Positions 6,819 through 14,104 of a stretch of DNA of 41,031 nt are shown one piece after another. Under the pieces are notes generated by a model that saw nothing but the letters and a program-made list of their open reading frames with translations, was not told where the DNA came from and did not search any database. The DNA comes from Nocardioides oceani (lineage in GTDB: Bacteria > Actinomycetota > Actinomycetes > Propionibacteriales > Nocardioidaceae). Position 1 is the first letter of the stretch; each line of letters opens with the position of its first letter. The stretch covers positions 1 to 41,031 of the forward strand of contig NZ_JAUHJQ010000015.1 of NCBI RefSeq assembly GCF_030412965.1, given 5' to 3'. Made by a program: the position numbers and the translations under genes.

Positions 6819-8057
6819 CTAGGCCTCGGCCCTGCTCGCCAGCAGGTAGAGCCGCTCGGTCGTCTCGCCCCGCGAGGCGACCGGGCCGCGCCGGTACCAC
6901 TCGACGTCGCCGAGCCCGGCCGCCTCCACGGCGGTGCGGACCTCGGCGACGTCGTGCGTGACGACGTCGAGCGAGACCTCCTGGCCGAACCACTCCCCGA
7001 CGTGGCGCACCCGTTCCGGGCCGCCGGTGTGGAGCGCGAGCACCAGCAGCCCGCCGGGCGCGAGCGGGCGGGCCAGCGCGGCCACGGCCCCGGCCAGCTC
7101 GTCGGGGGCGAGGTGGATGAGCGAGTACCACCCCAGCACCGCGGCCCACCCGACCGCCGCGGGCGGTCGCACGAGGCGGCGCAGGTCGCCGACGGCGTAC
7201 GTCGCGTCGGGGAAGCGCGCCTGCGCCTGCTCGACCATCCCCGGCGTGAGGTCGATGCCGGTGGCGTCGGCACCCGCCGCGGCGAGGTACGCCGTCACGT
7301 GGCCCGGTCCGCAGCCCGCCTCGACCACGGGCCGGCCCGAGGCGACCGCGTGCTCGGCGACCCGGTCGAGCAGCCAGCGCTCGAACGGCAGGCCCGCCAG
7401 CTCGCCGGTGAGCGCGTCGGCGTAGTCCGCGGCGATCGCCGCGTAGCCGGCGCGCACCCGGTCGTCGCGGTCCGCGGGCAGCACGACCGGCCCGTCCGCC
7501 GCGGGTCCGCCGCCTGCGGCGGGCGTGTCCTCGGGCGCGCCGAGCAGGTGCCGCCAGCGGGCGTCCCGGTCGCCGCGCCGGCGCGGCAGCTCCTCGACCA
7601 GCCCGCGCCCGGCCATCCGTCGCAGGGTGTCCTCCGCGGCCTGCCGGTCGGCGAAGGCGTGCAGCCGCTCGGTCCGCGCCCGCAGCTCGCCCGGCGCCTG
7701 CGGCCCGCGCAGCAGCAGCACGGTCAGCAGCGCCCGCTCGTCGGCGGCCAGGTCCAGCGCCTCGTCGAGCACCTGGTGGTACTTCAGGGTGCGCCGGCCG
7801 GTGTCGGACCACACGATCCGCAGCAGCCCGCGCTCCTTGAGCCGCCGGGCGACCTGCTCGACCAGCTGCTCGTCGTGGTCGGTGACCGGCTCGCGGCTGC
7901 TCGTCTGGTTGCAGGCGGTGCGCAGGCCGCTCAGCGTCATCGGGTACGACGCCGGCACCGTCACCTGCTTCTCCATCAGCGCGCCGAGCACCCGTTGCTC
8001 CTCGTGGTCGAGCTGGAGGTCCGACGTGGGCGGGGTCTCGGTCACGCGGCCGACCAT
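6819..8057 (-). CDS. DUF480 (YceH-like) winged-helix domain fused to a SAM methyltransferase
   Basis: This 412-residue two-domain protein starts with DUF480/YceH in residues ~14-190, beginning LDHEEQRVLGALMEKQ and including YPMTLSGLRTACNQTSSREP; these are two winged-helix units of unknown ligand. After a Gly/Ala/Pro linker comes a class I methyltransferase with motif I VVEAGCGPGHVTAYL, motif II ATGIDLTPGM and the post-motif stretch LGWYSLIHLAPDEL. YceH is usually a stand-alone protein of ~200 residues. Neither domain's substrate is known, so I give no function. The ATG at 8057 is used; GTG at 8045 is an equal alternative. It is divergent from the radical SAM gene (39 bp between starts) and convergent with the symporter, with three bases between stops. 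Confidence 0.85.
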   Translation of the reverse strand: MVGRVTETPPTSDLQLDHEEQRVLGALMEKQVTVPASYPMTLSGLRTACNQTSSREPVTDHDEQLVEQVARRLKERGLLRIVWSDTGRRTLKYHQVLDEALDLAADERALLTVLLLRGPQAPGELRARTERLHAFADRQAAEDTLRRMAGRGLVEELPRRRGDRDARWRHLLGAPEDTPAAGGGPAADGPVVLPADRDDRVRAGYAAIAADYADALTGELAGLPFERWLLDRVAEHAVASGRPVVEAGCGPGHVTAYLAAAGADATGIDLTPGMVEQAQARFPDATYAVGDLRRLVRPPAAVGWAAVLGWYSLIHLAPDELAGAVAALARPLAPGGLLVLALHTGGPERVRHVGEWFGQEVSLDVVTHDVAEVRTAVEAAGLGDVEWYRRGPVASRGETTERLYLLASRAEA

Positions 8058-8096
8058 AGGGGAACGCCCCGGCGGCACGGGTTGTTCGACCAGGTG

Positions 8097-9167
8097 ATGC
8101 CACGTCCCTGGGTCCCCCGCCACGTCCTGGTCACCGCCGCGGCCGCCGAGCAGCCGCACACCGCCGAGATGCTGCGCCGCATCGAGGCGGCCGGCGTCGA
8201 CGACGTACGCCTGCTCACGAGCAACCGGCTGACCGGCCTGAACGAGGGCAGCGAGCGCGAGGTCTACGCCCGCGCCAAGGCGACGCTCGCGCTGGTCGTC
8301 GCGCCGCCGAGCGTGCTGAAGCCGCAGCCCATCCCGCCGAGCGCCGACTGGCGGATCGACCTGGCGAAGGGGTGCCCGGCGCACTGCCAGTACTGCTACC
8401 TCGCCGGCTCGCTGACCGGACCGCCGATCACCCGGGCGTACGCCAACCTCGACGACGTGCTGGCCGGCATCGGGACGCACGCCGGGCGCGGCGCGGTCAC
8501 CAGCGGCACCACGGAGCGCGGCCACGAGGGCACGACGTACGAGCTGTCCTGCTACACCGACCCGCTCGGCATCGAGCACCTCACCGGCTCGCTGGCCGAG
8601 GCCGTGCGCCGGGTCGGGACCGGCGCGTACGGCGACGACGTGTCGCTGCGGTTCACCACGAAGTTCGACGCCGTGAATGGGCTGCTCGCCCTCCCCCACG
8701 GTCGCCGCACCCGGATGCGGGTGTCGGTCAACGCCGAGGAGGTCGCGGGGCGCTTCGAGGGCGGCACGTCACCGGTGTCGGCGCGCATCGACGCGCTTCG
8801 CCGGGTCGCGCTCGCCGGCTACCGCGTCGGGCTCACCATCGCGCCGGTCATGCCGGTCGACGGCTGGCAGGAGCAGTACGCCGCCCTGCTGGACGCCGTC
8901 GCCGGCGCGCTGGCCGACGTGCCCGACCTGGACCTCACCACCGAGGTGATCACGCACCGCTTCACGCCGGGCAGCCGCGAGGTGCTGCTCGGGTGGTACC
9001 CCCGCACGCAGCTCGAGATGGACCCGTCGGTGCGCACCGCGAAGCGGAACAAGTTCGGTGGCGTCAAGCACGTCTATCCCCGCGAGACCATGGCCGAGAT
9101 GCGCGCGTGGTTCACCGACGCGCTGGCGACCCGGCTGCCCGGCGCGCCGCTGCTCTACTGGACCTGA
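8097..9167 (+). CDS. Spore photoproduct lyase family radical SAM protein
   Basis: This 356-residue radical SAM protein has KGCPAHCQYCYL, with Cys93, Cys97 and Cys100 binding a 4Fe-4S cluster, then ITRAYANLDDVL as in SplB enzymes. LSCYTDPLGIEHLTGSL places Cys152 where B. subtilis SP lyase has Cys141, the hydrogen-atom donor in thymine-dimer (spore photoproduct) reversal. Retention of that Cys argues for a DNA-repair-like reaction, not just a generic radical SAM fold. The organism type suggested here does not make endospores, so the natural lesion or substrate is open. The ATG is preceded by CAGGTG only, with no good ribosome site. A photolyase-related gene lies 1.1 kb downstream on the other strand. 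Confidence 0.88.
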   Translation: MPRPWVPRHVLVTAAAAEQPHTAEMLRRIEAAGVDDVRLLTSNRLTGLNEGSEREVYARAKATLALVVAPPSVLKPQPIPPSADWRIDLAKGCPAHCQYCYLAGSLTGPPITRAYANLDDVLAGIGTHAGRGAVTSGTTERGHEGTTYELSCYTDPLGIEHLTGSLAEAVRRVGTGAYGDDVSLRFTTKFDAVNGLLALPHGRRTRMRVSVNAEEVAGRFEGGTSPVSARIDALRRVALAGYRVGLTIAPVMPVDGWQEQYAALLDAVAGALADVPDLDLTTEVITHRFTPGSREVLLGWYPRTQLEMDPSVRTAKRNKFGGVKHVYPRETMAEMRAWFTDALATRLPGAPLLYWT

Positions 9168-9216
9168 GCCGGCGGTCCCGCCGCGTCGAGGACGGGCTTT
9201 CGCGGCGCGACCCTGC

Positions 9217-9390
9217 TACGGTCGAGGGAGTTGAAGGGGGTTCTCCCCACCTGGCGGCCGATCCGGCCGCCGAGCTCATCGCTTGTCCTTGGTCTTCTTC
9301 GTCCCGTACGTCGGCATCAGGCGCCTGGCTTTGTCTTCAGCCCCGCAGCGGGCAACAGGTCGCCCGCCGCAACCGACACGAAGGAACATC
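9217..9390 (+). promoter_or_regulatory. Promoter and structured leader of the cold-shock gene
   Basis: A TACGGT -10 candidate at 9217-9222 would start a leader of about 160 bases before the csp ATG. The leader has an 8-bp hairpin with a 3-base loop at 9253-9271 (GGCGGCCG, ATC, CGGCCGCC). A pyrimidine-rich run (CTTGTCCTTGGTCTTCTTCG) follows at about 9282-9301, then a 6-bp hairpin at 9348-9367 (GCGGGC and GCCCGC). AAGGA stands 7 bases before the ATG. Long structured leaders are typical of cold-shock mRNAs, where they act in temperature response. The first hairpin followed by the U-rich run could alternatively be a terminator for the upstream radical SAM gene. Confidence 0.5.
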
Positions 9391-9594
9391 ATGACCAACG
9401 GCACCGTGAAGTGGTTCAGCGACGACAAGGGCTTCGGCTTCATCGCCCAGGAGGGCGGCGGCGCGGACGTGTTCGTCCACCACAGCAACATCCAGGGCAA
9501 CGGCTACAAGTCCCTCAAGGACGACCAGAAGGTCGAGTTCGACGTCGTCGCCGGCCCCAAGGGCCCGCAGGCCGAGAACGTCCGGGCTCTCTGA
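9391..9594 (+). CDS. Cold-shock protein (CspA family)
   Basis: This is a 67-residue single cold-shock domain, a five-stranded OB fold that binds single-stranded RNA or DNA and melts RNA structure. It opens MTNGTVKWFSDDKGFGFI, with RNP1 at residues 13-18 (KGFGFI) and RNP2 at 27-31 (VFVHH). Length and motifs are canonical for actinobacterial CspA. The start is set by AAGGA seven bases upstream. It is monocistronic, with a long leader in front and a strong terminator stem behind. Whether it is cold-induced or constitutive cannot be read from the sequence. Confidence 0.97.
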   Translation: MTNGTVKWFSDDKGFGFIAQEGGGADVFVHHSNIQGNGYKSLKDDQKVEFDVVAGPKGPQAENVRAL

Positions 9595-9615
9595 GTCCCA
9601 CCCCGCACTCCGTCC

Positions 9616-9653
9616 GACGGCGGCTCACCGATCACGCATCGGTGGCCGCCGTC
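9616..9653 (+). terminator. Terminator stem-loop after the cold-shock gene
   Basis: Arms 9616-9632 and 9638-9653 pair over 16 positions with a single bulged T and a CACGC loop. It lies 21 bases after the csp stop. It is the strongest stem in this stretch and a good intrinsic-type terminator, though it has no T tract. Confidence 0.8.
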
Positions 9654-9691
9654 CGGCGATTTCGGGGGTCTGGTGGCGGACGCGGCGCGAC

Positions 9692-9777
9692 GTTTCATCG
9701 GCCGGCCGATGAAACTGTCGGTTGGACGCTGAAGTTTCATCGTCCAACCGTGAGATCCAGCGGTCGGCCGATGAAAC
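9692..9777. repeat. Palindrome cluster built on GTTTCATCGG / CCGATGAAAC
   Basis: The cluster opens with a perfect 24-bp palindrome at 9692-9715: GTTTCATCGGCC followed by its reverse complement. A second dyad follows, GTTGGAC (9721-9727) and GTCCAAC (9742-9748), with AGTTTCATC inside its loop. A final GGCCGATGAAAC is at 9766-9777. GTTTCAT or its complement therefore occurs four times in 86 bp, in alternating orientation. It sits between the csp terminator and the stop of the 2H phosphoesterase gene. It looks like an extragenic repeat family or a multi-site protein target; no transposase is near. Confidence 0.7.
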
Positions 9778-9797
9778 ATCCCGGCTCCCCCGCCGGC

Positions 9798-10301
9798 TCA
9801 CCACCCCGCGACGGTGGTCACGCGGCCGGCGTCGGGGTCCCAGCGGCGCAGCCGGGTGAAGGTGAGCACGACGTCCTCGTGACCGAGCACGTCGACGGCC
9901 CGCTGGGCGTCGGCACGGTCGAGCCGGCGGGCGAGCGTCACGTGCGGCAGCCAGCCCAGGTGGGCCCGGTCGGGCACCTGCACCCGCACGGCGAGCACGC
10001 GACGTACGACGTCGTCGTCGATGTCGAACGCACGCGCCACGGTCAGCCGCTCCCCGCCGAGCAGCAGCAGCCCGGCCGAGCGGGCGCGGAACGGCAGCAG
10101 CGAGCCGAGCCGGGCGGAGGCGACGTCGATCGCGGCGTCGGGCAGCTCCGGCGCGGACACGACCGTCAGGTGCGGCGCGTTGGTGGCGCCGGGGTGGTCC
10201 AGCTGCGAGGGCAGGCCCGCGTCGCGCAGCCGCTGCCAGTCATGGCGGACCGCCTCCTGGCCGGCCTCGTCGGGCACCAGCTCCAGCGCGTGCAGCGGCA
10301 T
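9798..10301 (-). CDS. 2H phosphoesterase (2'-5' RNA ligase / LigT family)
   Basis: This 167-residue protein carries the two HxTx-type motifs of the 2H superfamily, HLTV from His44 and HVTL from His120. These form the twin-histidine active site that acts on 2',3'-cyclic or 2'-5' RNA ends or small cyclic phosphates. Length is normal for LigT/ThpR-like proteins. Its ATG overlaps the photolyase-related stop by one base (TGATG), so the two are co-translated. That pairing hints at nucleic-acid damage repair but proves nothing about substrate. The second motif has Val and the first has Leu at position x, within family variation. Confidence 0.85.
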   Translation of the reverse strand: MPLHALELVPDEAGQEAVRHDWQRLRDAGLPSQLDHPGATNAPHLTVVSAPELPDAAIDVASARLGSLLPFRARSAGLLLLGGERLTVARAFDIDDDVVRRVLAVRVQVPDRAHLGWLPHVTLARRLDRADAQRAVDVLGHEDVVLTFTRLRRWDPDAGRVTTVAGW

Positions 10302-11815
10302 CAGCCGAGCCACGCCTTCGCGCGACGCGTGTGGCCGGCCTTCGTCGCCGGCTCCATGCCGTCGTAGAGCCGGGCGATCATCTGCGAGCGCGGGTTCCGC
10401 GCGAACACGTCCTGGTGGTCCCTCACGAAGGTCCAGTAGAGCGCGTCCCAGTCCGCGCGCCACTCGCCGGGCCCGAAGTCGGTGAGCTTGCGCAGGTAGT
10501 TCGAGCCGGAGACGTACGGCTTGGTCACGATCGCCTCGCCGGCGGCGAACTGCGACATGCCGTAGACGTTCGGCACCATCACCCAGTCGTAGGCGTCGAT
10601 GAACATCTCCATGAACCACTCGTACGCCGCGTCGGGCTCGGTCCGCAGCAGGCACATCGCGTTGCCGAGCACCATCAGCCGCTCGATGTGGTGGGCGTAG
10701 CCGGTGCGCAGCACCGACCGCAGCACGTGGTCGACCGGCTCCATCCCGGTGCTCGCGTCCCACCAGCCCTCGGCGAGCGGGCGGGTGTGGCCGAGGTGGT
10801 TGCGGCTGCGCAGGGCACGGCCCCACAGGACGTAGGAGGCGCGCATGTACTCCCGCCAGCCGATCACCTGCCGCACGAACCCCTCGAGCGAGGCGAGCGG
10901 CACGTCGGCGGACTCCCCCGCCTCGAGCGCCCGCTCGAGGACGTGCGCGGGCGTGACGAGGCCGGTGTTGAGCGCGGGGGTCAGCAGGGAGTGGAAGAGG
11001 TAGGGGTGCTCGGTGGAGACCGCGTCCTCGTACGGACCGAACTGCGGGAACCGCTCGGCCAGGAACACGTCGTACGCCGCCTCGGCCTCCTCGTGCGAGG
11101 TCGGCCAGGCGAAGGCGTCGGCGTCCCCGGGGTTGTCGGGGAACTCCTCGGCCACCCAGGCGATCGCCTCCTCGACCGCCGGGTGCCGGCCCGGCCGCGG
11201 CACGTCCGGGACCGGGTGGCCGCGCGGCAGCTTCCTGCGGTTCTCCTCGTCGAAGGACCAGCGCCCGCCGACCGGCTCGCCGTCACCCTCGACGAGCACG
11301 TCGAGGCGCTTGCGCTGCCACGAGTAGAAGTGCTGCATCCGCGCGGCCCGACCGCGCGGCCCGGCGACCCCGTCGAAGTGGGCGGCGAGCTCGGCGCGCG
11401 AGGTGAGGAACATCGGTGTCTCGAGCACCTCCTCGGGGCGCAGCTCGTGCCCGGCCTCGGCCAGCGCGGCGGTGAGGTCGCGGGAGAGCCAGTCGTCGAC
11501 GACGTCGTAGACAGCCACCTCGGTCGCCCGCAGCCGCCGCAGCACCTCGACCAGGCCCTCGCGGCTCGAGCGGTCCGCGGAGGTCTCCACCACCTCGACG
11601 TCCCGCCCGGCCTCGCGCAGCCGGTCGGCGAAGCGCCGCATCGAGGCGCGGTGGAGGACGAGCTTCTGGGTGTGGAAGCGGTACTGCCGGAACAGCAGGT
11701 CGTGCTCGACCAGGACGTACGTCGTGCCGCTCGGCGCCTCGAGGTGGTCGAGGAAGAGCTGGTGGGGCATCACCAGCTGGACACGCCGTTCCGTCACGGG
11801 CGGGCCGGTACCCAT
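10301..11815 (-). CDS. Photolyase-related protein (DPRP/FeS-BCP family) without visible cluster cysteines
   Basis: This 504-residue protein of the bacterial cryptochrome/(6-4) photolyase-related family starts with the antenna-type alpha/beta domain (VQLVMPHQLF, then LVEHDLLFRQYRFHTQKLVLHR). The C-terminal helical domain has the family stretches YAHHIERLMVLGN, FIDAYDWVMVPNVYGMSQFA and KPYVSGSNYLRKL. Typical FeS-BCP proteins (PhrB, CryB) bind 4Fe-4S through four cysteines, three of them in a loop after the SG.Y segment. Here that loop is shortened to LTDFGPGEWRADWDALYW with no Cys. Light-driven DNA repair or sensing is inferred. The start is uncertain: ATG 11815 leaves 9 bp to the opposite start, and GTG 11797 is possible. 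Confidence 0.82.
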   Translation of the reverse strand: MGTGPPVTERRVQLVMPHQLFLDHLEAPSGTTYVLVEHDLLFRQYRFHTQKLVLHRASMRRFADRLREAGRDVEVVETSADRSSREGLVEVLRRLRATEVAVYDVVDDWLSRDLTAALAEAGHELRPEEVLETPMFLTSRAELAAHFDGVAGPRGRAARMQHFYSWQRKRLDVLVEGDGEPVGGRWSFDEENRRKLPRGHPVPDVPRPGRHPAVEEAIAWVAEEFPDNPGDADAFAWPTSHEEAEAAYDVFLAERFPQFGPYEDAVSTEHPYLFHSLLTPALNTGLVTPAHVLERALEAGESADVPLASLEGFVRQVIGWREYMRASYVLWGRALRSRNHLGHTRPLAEGWWDASTGMEPVDHVLRSVLRTGYAHHIERLMVLGNAMCLLRTEPDAAYEWFMEMFIDAYDWVMVPNVYGMSQFAAGEAIVTKPYVSGSNYLRKLTDFGPGEWRADWDALYWTFVRDHQDVFARNPRSQMIARLYDGMEPATKAGHTRRAKAWLG

Positions 11816-11824
11816 ACTCCGCAC

Positions 11825-12559
11825 ATGGCGCTCCTCGACACCTGGACCCGCGGCGAGCACGTCGACGAGACCGGCACCGGCCACCCGACGTACCGCAGGG
11901 GCGAAGGGCCCGGCATCGTCCTCGTCCACGAGATCCCCGGCATCTCACCGGACGTGATCGGGTACGCCGAGGAGCTGGTCGCCGCCGGGTACACCGTCGT
12001 CATGCCCGAGCTGTTCGGGCGGACCGAGGCGCCGGTGGGCGCCGCGTCGGTGGCGCGTGCGATGGCGCAGATCTGCGTCAGCCGGGAGATGTCGATGCTC
12101 GCCGCCGGGGAGACCACGCCGGTCGCCGGGTGGCTGCGGTCCCTGGCGCGCGACCTGCACGCGGAGCTCGGCGGGCCGGGCGTCGGGGCGCTCGGCATGT
12201 GCTTCACGGGTGGCTTCGCGCTCGCGATGATGGTCGACGACGCCGTCGTTGCGCCGGTGCTCGCGCAGCCCTCGACGCCGTTCCCGCTCGGTCGGCGCCG
12301 CGCCGGGGACCTCGGGCTCTCCCCCGCCGACCTGGACCGGGTCAAGGCGCGGGCAGCGGGCGGCTGCCAGGTGCTCGGCCTGCGCTACCGCGGCGACCGG
12401 ATGGTCGGGACCCGGTTCGAGACGCTCACCCGGGAGCTCGGTGACGCGTTCCTCCGGGTCGACCTGCCCGGCTCGAAGCACGCCACGCTCACCCTCCACC
12501 GCCACCAGGACGCCGTCGACGCGGTGCTCGGGTTCTTCGAGGACCGGCTGCGCCGCTAG
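11825..12559 (+). CDS. Dienelactone hydrolase family protein
   Basis: This 244-residue alpha/beta hydrolase is of the dienelactone hydrolase type. VLVHEIPGI (residues 33-40) is the oxyanion-side strand, and GMCFTGG gives a cysteine nucleophile at Cys126 where esterases have Ser. Asp191 (YRGDRM) and His219 (GSKHATL) complete a likely Cys-Asp-His triad. Family members open lactone rings, for example of dienelactones in chloroaromatic breakdown, but many act on unknown esters. No aromatic pathway genes adjoin it. It starts 9 bp from the photolyase-related ATG on the other strand and has no visible ribosome site, so it may be leaderless or start further in. Confidence 0.85.
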   Translation: MALLDTWTRGEHVDETGTGHPTYRRGEGPGIVLVHEIPGISPDVIGYAEELVAAGYTVVMPELFGRTEAPVGAASVARAMAQICVSREMSMLAAGETTPVAGWLRSLARDLHAELGGPGVGALGMCFTGGFALAMMVDDAVVAPVLAQPSTPFPLGRRRAGDLGLSPADLDRVKARAAGGCQVLGLRYRGDRMVGTRFETLTRELGDAFLRVDLPGSKHATLTLHRHQDAVDAVLGFFEDRLRR

Positions 12560-12595
12560 CGCGGGCTCGGTCGGGGCAGGTCGGTCGGGGCGGGC

Positions 12596-12832
12596 TCAGT
12601 CGGTGCGGCGCTCGCCGGGCAGGTAGGTGCCGCTGACCGGCGGCAGGACGGCGCTGCCCCGCGCCCGTTCCCGGGCCGCCTCGCCGGCGCGGGCGGCCGC
12701 GGCCGAGGAGGCGTGGTCGGCGTCGTCCGGGGAGGCGCCCCGGCTCAGTGCCCGCTTCAGGCGGGAGCTGGTGCGGAGGTCCCAGACCACCGCTCCGACG
12801 ACGACCACACCGATGCCGGCGAGCACGAGCAC
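12596..12832 (-). CDS. Small single-pass membrane protein
   Basis: From GTG 12832 this encodes 78 residues: one N-terminal hydrophobic helix (VLVLAGIGVVVVGAVVW), then a basic segment and an Ala/Arg-rich cytosolic tail ending GERRTD. AAGGGG lies 6 bases before this GTG, which is why I prefer it. The ATG at 12907 would add 25 polar residues and overlap the upstream gene by 38 bases. No family is recognised. It is co-oriented with the next membrane protein, 37 bases away. Confidence 0.6.
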   Translation of the reverse strand: MLVLAGIGVVVVGAVVWDLRTSSRLKRALSRGASPDDADHASSAAAARAGEAARERARGSAVLPPVSGTYLPGERRTD

Positions 12833-12869
12833 GACGGACCCCTTACGGTTGCTGTTCGGTTGATGCTCG

Positions 12870-13259
12870 TCAGGGTGCCCGGCCGCCCAGCGGGGAAACC
12901 ACGCCACCGGACGCGGCGACCCCGAACAGCCAGGCAGCGGCCGCGAACAGCCCCGCGAAGCCGGCGGTGACCATCACGACGTCGGCGGCCGAGGCTCCCG
13001 CGGCCGCACCGGAGAGCAGCAGGGCGGCGGACACCACCACCTGGGTGAGGGTGGTGGCGGCCAGCACGAGCGACATGGGCGCCGGGCGCAGGCGGGCGAG
13101 GGCGGAGCCGACGAGCAGGACGGCGAGGACGGCGACGTACGCCCGGTCCGGGCGGCCGCCAGCGCCGACGATGCCGAGCGCGCCGGCGGCGAGGACGAGG
13201 GCCACGGCAGCGCCGAGGGCGCAGGCGAGGCCGAGACGGTGTGCGGTCGACGTGGTCAT
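12870..13259 (-). CDS. Small multi-pass membrane protein, function unknown
   Basis: This 129-residue, very hydrophobic protein has about four predicted helices: LGLACALGAAVALVLAAGAL, YVAVLAVLLVGSALA, LVLAATTLTQVVVSAALLL and VTAGFAGLFAAAAWLFGVAA. Charged loops are short and no catalytic or binding motif is visible. It probably forms a unit with the single-pass protein downstream. I do not recognise the family. Confidence 0.7.
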   Translation of the reverse strand: MTTSTAHRLGLACALGAAVALVLAAGALGIVGAGGRPDRAYVAVLAVLLVGSALARLRPAPMSLVLAATTLTQVVVSAALLLSGAAAGASAADVVMVTAGFAGLFAAAAWLFGVAASGGVVSPLGGRAP

Positions 13260-13339
13260 GCTCCGACGCTAGGCCCCCGCGCGGACGGAGGGCGTCGAGG
13301 AGATGTGGAGGTCCTGTGCAGGTCCGCCAGGTCCCGCGA

Positions 13340-13510
13340 TCAGTCCTCCCGCGGTGCGCCCGGGTGCGGGTCGAGCTTGGTGTCGAGGTGCCCGCCGGCG
13401 ACGCCGTCGTGGAGGCGGTGCTGCTCCTTCTTGACGGCACGGGTGCTGGCGAGCACGTAGCCGAGGGCGAGCGCGACCAGCACCACGGCGAGGACGATCC
13501 AGGCGGTCAT
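13340..13510 (-). CDS. Small membrane protein (56 residues)
   Basis: MTAWIVLAVVLVALALGYVLA forms one helix at the N-terminus, followed by a charged tail (KKEQHRLHDG) ending in PHPGAPRED. The layout of one helix and a polar tail is common among actinobacterial small proteins. ATG 13510 is chosen because the helix starts right after it; ATG 13543 would add 11 polar residues. Neither start has a clear ribosome site. Function is unknown. Confidence 0.5.
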   Translation of the reverse strand: MTAWIVLAVVLVALALGYVLASTRAVKKEQHRLHDGVAGGHLDTKLDPHPGAPRED

Positions 13511-13581
13511 GGGGGCTCGGTTCCGCACGGGCCCGCTCGCCATACCCGCCCCGCCCCGTCCGGCAGGGCTAGGTTGCCGGC

Positions 13582-13998
13582 GTGGACAGCGCCCGCGCGA
13601 TCGAGAACCTCCTCTACCGCTACGCCGAGCTGATCGACGCGGGCGACCTCGACGGCGTGGCCGCGCTGTTCGAGCACGGCAGCGTCATGGGGCAGCACGG
13701 GCCTGCCGCCGTCCGGGAGCTGTACGCCGCCACGACGCGCATCCACGAACCGGCCGGGACGCCCCTGACCCACCACGTCGTCACCAACCCGATCGTCGAG
13801 GTCGACGAGTCCGCGGGGACGGCTGGGTGCCGGTCCCGCTTCACCGTCCTGCAGGCGACCGACGCGCTGCCGCTCCAGCCGGTCGCGGCCGGCCGCTACG
13901 TCGACACCTTCACCCGCGTGGACGGACGCTGGTGGTTCGCCTCCCGGACCATGCACCTCGACCTCACCGGCGACCTCAGCCAGCACCTGCTCCTCTGA
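13582..13998 (+). CDS. NTF2-like (SnoaL-type) protein
   Basis: This 138-residue cone-shaped alpha+beta protein begins AIENLLYRYAELIDAGDLDGVAALF, the first helices typical of SnoaL_4-type NTF2 proteins. It continues with HHVVTNPIVEV and ends in GRWWFASRTMHLDL. Such proteins are isomerases, dehydratases or hydrolases of small polyketides or steroids, or just ligand binders; nothing here decides. The start is GTG. TAGGTT (13571-13576) lies 5 bases before it, which fits a leaderless transcript. It is divergent from the 56-residue membrane protein. Confidence 0.8.
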   Translation: MDSARAIENLLYRYAELIDAGDLDGVAALFEHGSVMGQHGPAAVRELYAATTRIHEPAGTPLTHHVVTNPIVEVDESAGTAGCRSRFTVLQATDALPLQPVAAGRYVDTFTRVDGRWWFASRTMHLDLTGDLSQHLLL

Positions 13999-14104
13999 CC
14001 GGCACCGCGGTGGTCCAGTCCGGCGACCGTCCGGTGTCACACCGACCGGCCACGCGGTGTCTCCAGGGCACACGAACCCACCCGCCAGCCAGGAGAGAAG
14101 CACC

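Noticed and set aside
9504..9779. Minus-strand frame across the csp terminator and palindrome cluster
   Set aside because: It runs through a terminator stem and inverted repeats and overlaps csp. The product has no conserved pattern.
12833..12907. Longer start for the small membrane protein
   Set aside because: It would overlap the upstream gene by 38 bases, and the GTG at 12832 has a much better ribosome site.
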